Assembly: GCF_037038585.1 (NCBI RefSeq)
Contig: NC_092541.1
Coordinates: 4,523,445-4,587,444, forward strand
Origin: Patagioenas fasciata
Taxonomy: Eukaryota; Chordata; Aves; Columbiformes; Columbidae
Reading direction: 5' to 3'
DNA: 64,000 nt
Each line of letters starts with the position of its first letter. The first letter of the stretch is position 1. The notes below the pieces were generated by a model. It was not told where the DNA came from. It ran no database searches and was given only the letters and a program-made list of their open reading frames with translations. Shown here piece after piece: positions 45,101-54,084 of this stretch. The position numbers and the translations under genes are program-made.

Positions 45101-48100
45101 CAAGGTAATACTGTTCATGTGGCCCCACTGGGCTCCAAGAAGTGCCACGGTATGAGCATGGCCATCCCCTTGCAACACGGGATTCAGAGGCTGAGCAGAC
45201 CTTTGATCTCTTGGTACAGAGCAAGAAAACCCACATCCCGTACCGGGACAGCAAGCTCACGCGCCTGCTGAAGGACTCCATTGGTGGCAACTGCCGCACC
45301 GTCATGATCGCTGCCGTGAGCCCCTCCGCACTGGCCTACGAGGACACCTACAACACGCTCAAATATGCCAGCCGTGCCAAGGAGATCAAGCTGTCGGTGA
45401 GGAGCTGCTGGGTGTTTGGGAGCTGCTAGGGATGGGTGGGAAGGAGCATGGGGTGGGTTAGTGGATCCTTCCCTTCTCCAGCTCAAGTTTTCCAGCCTTG
45501 GGGATGCTGGTTTGGGCAGAAAGCAGCTGGTGAAACTGCTGATATGTTCTGCCTGGACTTTGCTAAAGCCTCCCAGCTCAGAGGCCAGGAAGGGTTGTAA
45601 ATGCAACACCAGGTCCCTGAGTGCACATCGTGTTCCCTGGGGACCCTGGAGGAGGCTGAGCAGTTGCTCCAGCATCAGGAGAGGGGAACGTGCTGCTCCA
45701 GCACTGGTGTAACCTGTCCCTGTCTCTGCAGCTGAAGAGCAACGTGCTCAGTGTCGACTGCCACATTAGCAAATACGCCGTGGTCTGTGAGCAGCTGCAA
45801 GCAGAGGTGAGGTGCTGGCCAGGAGTGCATGGCTCTGGCTTTGGCTGTGGTTTCCTTGGGACATGGAGCTCTGAGCTGCTGGGGGTTGTGGAACCCTCTG
45901 AGCAATGGATGATCCTCTCTTGCAGGTGGCAGATCTGCGGGCAAAGCTCCGTGCCTACGAGGACGCTGCCCAGGAGGCCAAAGACTTGGCGCTGGTGCCT
46001 CCCATTGATGTGAGCCCAGCAGGACTGCACAGGTGAGGCTGGTGGGGAGGAGGAACAGAGGTTGGTGTCACCTCCTGGTGTCCCCATGTCAAGGTGACTG
46101 TGAGGTTTTAGTGCTGCTCAGAGCCCGAGTGTCTGTCAGAAAGTGGCTGAACTGCTCTGCGGGTGTGCAGCATCATCTGAGTGGTGGTCAGGTGTAGTTA
46201 TGAGCCTGATGGACCGCAGCGTGCAAGCACCAACGGTTGCAAAGGTCAAATCTTCTTTGATCCATCCCAAAACTACTTCAATAACACAATGGCTTCCCCA
46301 GAGGATCTTCTGTGCCTCAATTGCTTCTTCTTGTCCCTTTGTTGGGACAAGACTTTGTTGGAACAGGCTACCCAGGGCAGTGGTGGAGTCACCATCCCTG
46401 GAGGGGTTGAACAGATGCAGAAATGAGTTTCTCAGGGACATGGGGTGGTGCCAGGGGTGAGGGAGTGGTTGAACTCTATGATCTTGAGGGGCTTTTCCAA
46501 CCAAAATGATTCCATGATTCTCTGGCTCCTGTAGGTTGGAGGCATCTGTCCCAAAGCCACACTCAGCCCTGGGTGGTGACAGTGAGCAGCAGGAGCTGGG
46601 AGCTGGGTGGCCTGCCCAGCTGCAACTGGAGCCAGAGGAGGTGAGAGAGCGGTGGGCAGCATGGGGGGCTTGACATGAGGAGTGGGGCTCAAATGCCCAT
46701 GTGGGACACACTGGGAGGGGGCATGAGCTCAGCTGGTCTGTGGGGTTATTGTGTGCTGGGCTGTGAATTGCCAGCGAAACCCCTTAACTTTCCAGCTCAC
46801 AGGGAGTTTGGTGGCCAAACAACTTGAATATGGGTTAATCCTGGGTGAGGTCAATAAGGATTTTTGACTGATTGCTCCAGGTCCCAGAGGAAATGCTGCA
46901 CAGCAGCACCAGAACCACCCACCAGCTGGAACCCAAGGAACCGAGCCGCCTTCTACAGGGCTTGTCTGGCAACTGGACAGAGAAGTGAGTGTCCCTGTGC
47001 TGTCTTTGCGTGCTGTGTCCTCCTGTCTGCCCATGGAGGTCGGGTTGTCCCCCCTCCTGTTGTATGTAGCCATCCTAGGGGTGGTCTGGATGGATGTGGG
47101 GCTGAGTCTCTGCTGGCAGATCACTGCCTGCCCTGTAAAATAAGGAATTTGGCTCCTGGGGATCTAATCTCATGGGATAATCCATCCTGGAAATGCCAGT
47201 GATGAAGGTTTCCAGGCACAGCATCCGTGTGAGCCTTAAGTGTGTGTTGTTAGTCCTGAAATTACCTCTGTGAAGTCTTTGCTCCTGCCATGGCTCCTGG
47301 CAGGGCTCCCATGGCTCCATCTGCTGCTGTCCCTGCCCTGAGCACCTCAGCAGAACAAGCCTCTTCAGAACTGTCTCTGTGGGAGGCCGGCCTCTGTGTG
47401 CCTTGACATCTGCCTCCAGCCGGGCTAACGAGTGTCTGAAACCCAGCAAAAAGTCTGTGGAGGCTGTTTGATCCCTTGGGATCAAAATATAACTTGCAGA
47501 TCAAGTTCTCCAGTAAGAGATTTACAACCTGAGTATCTCGCAGCTCCAAAGTTTGCCTCTCTTCCCCCAAAACTCTGCCACCAGGGCCTGTACCACTGGA
47601 GGAGGTGTCTCAGAGGTGATGCTGGTGGCGCTGAGCATCTGTTCCTGGTGACACTGGCTCAGGCTTCCATCTAAGTGGTTCTTGTGTCTATCTGTCTGTC
47701 CCAGGCTCATAGCTGCCATCCTGAGTGTGGCCCGCAAGCAGTACTCCCTCCTGCGGGACGCCAACCTCCTCACTCCTGACATGGTGTCTGAATTCGAGGA
47801 GCTGGAGCGGCTGGTCCGTCAGGATGCCGGTGTGGCCCTGGAGCAGACCTCGTCCCTGAGCAGAGCTGCGGATGTCACTGGGGCCAGCGCTGCCCCAAGC
47901 TGTGACGGTGAGGACCTGGGGTTGGATTTGTCCCCTCTCCTTTGTCTTGGTGTGCACTGGAGGAGCCGGTGGGGGGGTCACAGTTCCTAGCCATGGGCAC
48001 AAGGCAGAGAGATGAGTTTCTCCTGACGTGGTGCCCAGTGGATTGTGCTGAGAGCAGCTCCAGCCACACTTTGTAGAGAGATTCCAGCAGCCTGGGGCAC

Positions 48101-51026
48101 GGCAGGAGCTGTGAGAAGCCCTTGTCTCTGGAGAGCTCAGTGTGTGTTTGAGCTGACTTGCACGCTCCTGCTCCAGGAGACCAAAGTAGCACTTCTGATC
48201 CTCGTTTTTCCTTGTCTTGTTTACTCCTCAGTGGTACAGTTGCCCAAATCAGCCCGGCTGTAGCCTCCCAGCTGTCAGCCTGCGCCTGCCTGGGGCTGAG
48301 TTCATCCTCAGTGCACAAACCTGGCAGCGAAGCTGTGGGCTCTGCAGGTCCCATTTTCCAGGGACAGACCTGGTGTTGCCACAGGGTGCTTGCTGTGGGA
48401 CCGGGCTGGTGCCTTTAGGCTGGCAAAGCACAGGATTATTTGTGCTGTCAGTTTAAAGCAGTTTGATGGAAACAGCCACTGGCAGATGGCTGCTGTGGCT
48501 GTGATGGGGGCAGAGGGGGACACCCTGGGGTTTGGGGGAGCCTAGGACCTGCATACAGGGAGAAGGTGACCGTTTCTTTGCTCCTTTAGCAGAGGTGTCT
48601 GTTGCTGTGCCCAATGCCCCTACGACCAGCGTCGCCCTGCAATGCCTGCAGCAGCTCTCCCCTCTCGCCAGCCCTGTGCCGACGACTCCCAGCCCAATTC
48701 GGAAGAGGAGGAACACTGGGAGAAACAGCGCTGCAATGCACAGTGCCAAGAGGAACAATGCTGAGATGCACAGCTTTGTGTTGAGCAGCGCCGAAATGCA
48801 CAGTGCTAAGAGGAGCAGCGCCGAGATGCACGGCTCTGTGTTGAGCAGCACCGAAATGCACAGTGCTAAGAGGAGCAGCGCCGAGATGCACGGCTCTGTG
48901 TTGAGCAGTGCCGGAATGCACAGTGCTAAGAGGAGCAGCACCGAGATGCACGGCTCTGTGTTGAGCAGCGCCGAAATGCACAGTGCCAAGAGGAGCAGTG
49001 CTGAAATGTACAGCACTGTGAGCAGTGCTGGGATGCGCAGTGCTACACGTAATGCTGAGATGCACGATGCTATGAACAGTGCTGAAATGCACAGTGCTGA
49101 GATGCACAACGCTATGAACGGTACTGAGTTGCGCAGTGCTACGAACGATGCCGTGATGTGCAGTGCTGAAATGCACAATGCCGTGTTGAGCCCTGCTGAG
49201 ATGAGCAGTGCTGAGATGTGCAGTGCCGAGATGCACAGCCCGGCATTGAACAGCACTTTCCAAGTGGAAACTCCCCGCAGCCTCAAAAGGCGGGTGAAAC
49301 GCCAGCGGAGCAGCGGGAGCGCAGCAGAGATTCCTGGGCCGATGCTGAGCCCTGGCAGCCCCTGTCTGGCAGCAGCAGCCCAGGCACCCCTTGTCTCCCC
49401 ACTGCCATCGTATTACACCCCCAAAATCTGCCCGCTGACAGTCCCCAAAAGCCGTGTGCCCCTGGCGGTGTCGGCCGCCCAGAACTGCCACACTGTGCCT
49501 GCTGCACCTGCCCACAAACTCAACGTGACGTTTGATGTCTGTGAGTACAGCGGCGTACCTGGTGCGGCTGACCTGGCTGCCTTCAGTGGCCCCGAGTTCT
49601 CCATCTGGGAGAATGTCCAGAGCCTCCTCAACAAGCAGGACGGTCCCCTCATGCCCAGGTGAGTGTGGCTCTGCCTGGGGTACCCCCGGTTGTGGGGATC
49701 ACCCTCTGTGCTCTGGCTGGGTGAATCATATCTGGGTTGCCGCAACCAGCGGGCTGAGCTGGGCTGTGAAACGCTCACAAAGACACAAAAAGCATTCTGA
49801 AAAAGTCTCCTTTTCCTTTTGGACACAGAGGAGCATCCTCCAGACAGCCACTGGATTGCTGAAGGGGATGAAGGGGACATTGGGGACATCACCTTGTCCC
49901 AGAGGCTGGAGCGAGGGCTGGAACTGTGCAGTGGAGGGGATTGATGTGGTTTCTTTAATTTTATTGCTGATGCTTCCAAAAGGCTCTGGCTTTTACAGAG
50001 CTGCGTGAATTTGTGTGACCATCCCTGTAGTGCAGGACACCCTTGGGTCTCCCCTTCTCCTCTTGCTGTTGGAAATAGTTCCTATAGAGGGTAACTGGGG
50101 AAAACAAGTCAGAGGGGAAGACCCTGGCCAGCTTAGGGAGCAGCAGCGTCTGGGTTGCAGCCACCTCCTCAGGTTTTAGTCCTGTTTGAGTCATTTTTTT
50201 TTCCCAAAAAAACAAGCGGAGTTCCTGTGGCTGGTCCCTGTGGGGTGACGGTGTCAGCCCAGCTGTTTCCCAGCCCCACAGAGCAGGCACTCGGGCTCCA
50301 GCCCGGCACTAACACTTTTCTCCTGCCGGCAGAGCCTGCGTCCCAGCACACAGCGCGAAGGCTTCATCCATCCCCAAACCCTCCTTGGTCCCCAAAGCCC
50401 CCGCGCAGAAGCGGAGGCGAGTAGAGAGGTGAGACAGTGCCAGCACCCTGTCCCCAGAGCGCTCCCTGTCCCTGCCATCTGGGGATGGTTGGGGACCTTG
50501 GGGGTTTCAAATGGCCTTTTTTCTTGTTCTCAGCACCGCTTCCCCTTCTCTGGGGGGGCTCCAGAGCCACATTGCCAACCTCCCGAGTACTCGCCAGAGA
50601 CGTGCGCAGCTGTCCCGCATCCCAGGTGAGCCACACACCCCCAAACTGGGGCTCCCCCAGCACACCGGGCTCATGGGGCTCCCTGCCTCGGTGCAGGCAC
50701 CCAACTGGTGCTGTGCCAGCCCTGTCCCACTTCAGAGGGTCAAATACCTAGAACTGAGATGGGAAGTGCTGGTGGAAGGTGCTGTTTGGGGTTTGCTGCA
50801 CCTGCAGCCTCGGGGCAGGGCGGTGGGGGGCAGGAGGGGGATGTCAGGGGGACCTGACTTTGCTGCTTTGCCTCTGGAGCTGCTTTATTTCTTTCTCTTT
50901 CCCTCCCCAGCTCATCCTCCGGCTGCTCTGCCCCGCAAAGGCAAGACCAGGAGCACCAAAGACCCGGTGGCCTCTGCCAGGGCCCCCCGCACTCGCACCC
51001 CCCAGTCAAGGAAGCTCTTGTGCTGA
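39169..51026 (+). CDS. KIF18B: Kinesin family member 18B (kinesin-8)
   Basis: Fifteen coding exons, total 3030 nt, 1009 aa: 39169-39484, 42088-42242, 42747-42851, 43127-43237, 44907-45104, 45220-45396, 45732-45806, 45926-46032, 46535-46640, 46881-46984, 47705-47907, 48590-49658, 50333-50428, 50534-50625, 50911-51026. Motor domain about 10-345: VVVRVRPP, P-loop GATGAGKT (110-117), switch I NATSSRSH (218-225), switch II DLAGSE (254-259), then [12 protein letters not shown] and [13 protein letters not shown] coiled region ([16 protein letters not shown]) follows, then [17 protein letters not shown], as in human. The tail has EB-binding-like motifs SRVP (exon 13), SSIP and SRIP (exons 14-16). KIF18B is a mitotic plus-end-directed, depolymerising motor that tracks ends with EB1 and controls astral microtubules. 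The protein is about 160 aa longer than human, mainly from an in-frame minisatellite in exon 13 (residues about 599-770). Confidence 0.96.
39545..39720 (+). mobile_element. CR1 LINE, 3' fragment in KIF18B intron 2
   Basis: TATTGGAACAGGCTGCCTGG through ATGATCTTGAGTCTTTTCC to the terminal ATTCTATAA. It sits where the broken KIF18B copies continue directly, so it inserted into this copy after the duplication, or was lost from the others. Confidence 0.85.
39850..40330 (-). mobile_element. CR1 LINE, 3' fragment in KIF18B intron 2
   Basis: Starts TAGAATCACAGATGGC and TTGGAGGGACCTTCAGAGC, continuing through AGCCTGGCCTGGGATGTCTC and CCCAGCAGAGCTCTTCC. Inverted orientation, with the same subfamily as 9787. 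Confidence 0.85.
40660..41035 (+). mobile_element. CR1 LINE, 3' fragment in KIF18B intron 2 (third subfamily)
   Basis: GATGCAAGGGCTGGAGAACC, then CTGGAACAACCTCCTTGGGG, CACAGCTGGAGGTGTTCAAG and the 3' end GGTCCTTCCAACCTGGGC with TTCTGTGGTTCTG. Different 3' region from the other CR1s here. Confidence 0.8.
42345..42575 (+). mobile_element. CR1 LINE, 3' fragment in KIF18B intron 3
   Basis: GTTGGATCTTGGGAGCAATT to TTTTCCAACCCAAATGATTC and TGTAGCTCTATG. An orthologous piece is present in the broken copy 1 at 34347, so this insertion is older than the triplication. Confidence 0.88.
43238..44624 (+). other. KIF18B intron 5, unique part
   Basis: From donor GTGAGG at 43238. The first 440 bp are the part shared with the broken copies; the duplicated unit ends at about 43680. 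The remainder to the CR1 at 44625 is single-copy and shows no exon. Confidence 0.8.
44625..44895 (+). mobile_element. CR1 LINE, 3' fragment next to KIF18B exon 6
   Basis: GAGAACAGGAGCTGAGGGG through AGGTTGGATCTTGGGAACAA to TTTTCCAACCAAAATGATTC and TATGATCTCTG. Its 3' end is only about 12 bp before the exon 6 start at 44907, so the branch point of this acceptor probably lies in the CR1. Confidence 0.88.
46340..46524 (+). mobile_element. CR1 LINE, 3' fragment next to KIF18B exon 10
   Basis: TTGGAACAGGCTACCCAGGG, CACCATCCCTGGAGGGG and the terminal CCAAAATGATTCCATGATTC. The 3' end lies about 10 bp before the acceptor of the exon starting at 46535. Confidence 0.88.
47908..48589 (+). other. KIF18B intron before exon 13 and tandem NAGNAG acceptor
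   Basis: Intron with donor GTGAGG at 47908. The acceptor reads CTCCTTTAGCAGAG, so AG at 48588-48589 or at 48591-48592 may be used; both keep frame and differ by one alanine. Confidence 0.75.
48730..49245 (+). repeat. In-frame 60-bp minisatellite in KIF18B exon 13
   Basis: At least four nearly identical 60-bp units in a row (48781-49020), each coding the 20 residues [20 protein letters not shown], flanked by degenerate 30-bp half units with (S/N)AEMH cores. The period is a multiple of three and no stop occurs in the coding frame, so it is translated as residues about 599-770. Confidence 0.95.
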
Positions 51027-51330
51027 TGGCTCCACCATCCAGGATCCTCCCCAGGTCCAAACCCACATCCCAAACTTCTTCCTTTTTTTGGCACCCCCAT
51101 CCCCTCCTTCCTGCAGCCCCACAAGGTTCTTCTCAAACTGTTGTTCAACCCCAAAGTCACCCTGTGTCCCCACTCATTCCCCTGTTGTTATTTTTCCCAC
51201 CCCCCCGGCGCAGCCCTGTGTTATTTTTGCAGCAGATGGGTTATTGCTGTTCCCTCTCAGCCCCTCTCGAATCAGCGCTGGGTGTCGAGTTCTAACAGAT
51301 GGGTTATGCTAAGAAATAACATGTGCTTTT

Positions 51331-51336
51331 AATAAA
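51331..51336 (+). terminator. KIF18B polyadenylation signal
   Basis: AATAAA in GTGCTTTTAATAAATCC, about 300 bp after the KIF18B stop at 51024-51026; the first canonical sense hexamer downstream. Confidence 0.7.
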
Positions 51337-51339
51337 TCC

Positions 51340-54041
51340 TTTCGTTTCCAACCAGAGGGGAGATGCACGGCTGGTTCTTCTCACCTCCCCCTCGCGCAGG
51401 AGCTGGGCTTGGGCAGCAGCTCCCGGCTGAGCGGGCCTGGAAAAGGCCTTTGCTCCTGGAGGGGTGCTCAAGCCCAGTCCCCTCTCTTCACCCCCCATCT
51501 CCCAGCATCACTGGGGCTCTGTGGTGCCTTCTGCCCCCTTTGCTTGGGTGGGATCCTAGGCTGCAGGTGAGGGTGATGGATGTCCTCCTATCTCCTTGTC
51601 CCTCTGGGGGCCCTGCAGCTGTCTGTGACCCCCCACCCCCATCCTGGGCATGGAGCTCTGAGCATCCCAAACCCCCCCATGCTCCCCTCCCTGGGCACAT
51701 CTGGGTGCTGCCACATCTGCACCAGGCCCTCACAGCCCCCCCTCCCTGTCCCCCCCCCGCCAAGGCCACCAAGCATGGCAGGAGCAGGATGGGGGAGTGA
51801 GTGTGCTGCTGTCCCCTGGGACTGGGGTCACCAGCTCCTCCTGCGCCACTTTCCCGCCCGGCAGTGGCATATCTCGCCTTTGTCTTCTCAGAGGCTGGAA
51901 GCTTCTAATTAAAACTTCCAGGCTGCTCCTGGTTCATTTGGCTCATTAAGGGGGGTCGGGGGGGAGGGGGAGGAGGAAGGGGGAGCCCAGTGCCAGAGTG
52001 ACAGCTCTATCCCCTCTGAGCTGCTGCGTGGGAGCAGGAGGAATGGAATCTCTGGGGAGCGGTGCGGAGGCTCCTGCAGTCCCCATGTCCCCTTTTGTCC
52101 CCTGCACCCAGCAAAGGCTGTGTCCCCCAGGGCACTTTAGAGCATCTAAAGGGAGAGAGGTCCCCTGTCACCCTGGGCTGTCACACAGCTCCTGTCCCCA
52201 GGGATGTCACTGTTCTGGTGGGCTGGAGACACCAAGCATCATGTAAGGGCTACAGAGGTGCCCCAAAACCCAGCGTTTCGGTGGGCAAAGTCACTGCTTG
52301 TTGCTGGTGACACTGGCTCAGGACAGCTGGGGGACAGGGCTGGCAGGGGACAAGGGGCTTCTGGAAATTAAAGGGGGATGTGGCACCAAGAGGCTGTCCC
52401 TGAGCCACCAGTCCCCCTACTGTGACCGGCAGTGGCTCTGAGTCCCACAGTTTGTGCCCATGGGGACAATTCTGTCACCACAACCCCCCTTGGCCACCTG
52501 GTGATGGTGGCTGTGGTCCAGTGGGGTCTGGTTGTGTCCCTGTCCCTGAGCAGGCTGGGAGCCTTTCCCGGCCATCGGCTGCCATCTAGCTGCCAGCTTG
52601 TGAGGCCTGTCCCTGTCCCCATGGTGTCCCCGCCAGCACCCCAGGTATCCCCTGTCCCCTGGTTTTGTCCCAGCAGCCTCTTGGGGCACCTAACCCAGTG
52701 CCACCGTGTATTCTTTATGTCCCCAGAGCACCCCTGTCCCCTGCCTGGGGTGTCCCCAAAGCCTGGCCATGCCCCTGGTTAGTGGCTGTGACACTGTGGC
52801 CTGGAGGGGACAGGGCTGGTGGTGGCCCCGTGCCCATGGCTGTCACCACCCCTGGATGTGTCCCCAGCCTTTCCCGGCAGCGCGGTGCCCCGGCACAAAG
52901 CCACCCCGGCATGAAGCCACCGCGGCTGTGCCGGCCCCGCACAAAGCCCCTTTCAGCTGCTGGGAAAGGCCCTGGCAGCCGCCCCTGCAGGGGGGTCCTG
53001 GCTCTCATCCGCCCCCGTGGGCCAACGGGGGGCAAAGTCCCCCCAAACTCAGTGCACGTGTGAGTGGTGACATGGCCGCACAGCTCTGGCAGGATCAGGT
53101 CCCCCGGGCTGGGAAGGGACGTGGTGTCCTGGGACCAACCAGCGCTGAATGGACCCACCAGGCTGGAGAGGAGTTGGGAGGCTTCAGCTGCCTAATTAGC
53201 AGCCTGCCTTCGTTAGCAGTCTGCCTTCATTAGCAGCTGCCAGGCTGCTGCAAGCACCTCGGCCCGCTGGGGTTTGGTGGCTGGTGCTGAGTGTGGTGGG
53301 GGGCGCGACGTGGGGAGCGTGGGAGGTGTCTGTGCACGCAGGGGTGTGCGGATGTTTGTGTGTGCACAGCAGGGTGTCTGTGCCCCTGCGTGTCGCGGTG
53401 CTGCGGATACGCACAGGGTGGGTGTGCAGCTGCGTGTGCGCGCACGTGTGTTCAGGGCACGCAGCATGCGTGTGCACACCTGTGTACACACGTGCATACA
53501 GGTGTAGAAATCCATGTGTACATTGCACATGACATGTGTGTGCACGTGGGCAGGGAGGGATGGATGTGCGTGTGGACACGGGCAGACACGTGTGTGCATT
53601 GCTGTAGGAGCACACGTGTGTGTGCGGATGTGCATGTGCACGTGTGTGGATGTCTCCTGTGGCTGTGTGCACAGGACGGGGGGATGTACACGTGCACAGG
53701 GCTGTATCAGCTGTGTGCATGGGCGGGTGTGCACAGGGGGGTGTGCAAGGCAGGGGGTGTGCACAGGGAGGTGCCCCACACCCAGCATCCCCCCGCTGGC
53801 TGCCTGTGGGTAGCCAAGTCCATGGGTCTCCCTTCCCGCCCCAGCGTGTGCCCCAGGCCCCCCCATTTCCCCTGGTCCTGCGGGGGGTGGCAGCGGGACA
53901 GTCCCACGCCGCAGTGCCCGGGCCGGCTGCCAGGTCCATCCGTCCCCGCCGGGCGCCGCTCAGCCCGGCCTTTGTGTGGCCCCAGCTCGGTGGCCCATGG
54001 CCAGCGCTGGGGCGGCCGCTGGGCCGGGAGCCCCCGGGATC
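51340..54041. other. KIF18B-GFAP intergenic region
   Basis: Unique GC-rich sequence with no gene. Notable are a TTCTAATTAAAACTTCC block near 51902, three spaced TTAGCAG words at 53194-53240 and a TG/GTGCA-rich tract at 53290-53790. Confidence 0.7.
53290..53790. repeat. TG/CA-rich alternating purine-pyrimidine tract
   Basis: About 500 bp rich in GTGTGTGCACGTG, TGTGTGCATGTGCAC and similar words without a fixed unit. It is the kind of sequence that can adopt Z-DNA. It lies 0.3-0.8 kb upstream of GFAP. Confidence 0.75.
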
Positions 54042-54048
54042 CATAAAA
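54042..54048 (+). promoter_or_regulatory. GFAP TATA-like box
   Basis: CATAAAA in GGGATCCATAAAACCCC, 37 bp before the GFAP start codon. Mammalian GFAP also has a CATAAA-type TATA element. The distance to the ATG implies a very short 5' UTR, so the TSS is uncertain. Confidence 0.5.
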
Positions 54049-54084
54049 CCCCCCAGGTTGGGCACATCACACCCACCCCTCGGC

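Noticed and set aside
48586-49515. 309-codon minus-strand frame with [14 protein letters not shown] repeats
   Set aside because: Antisense reading of the KIF18B exon 13 minisatellite, whose triplet period keeps several frames open.
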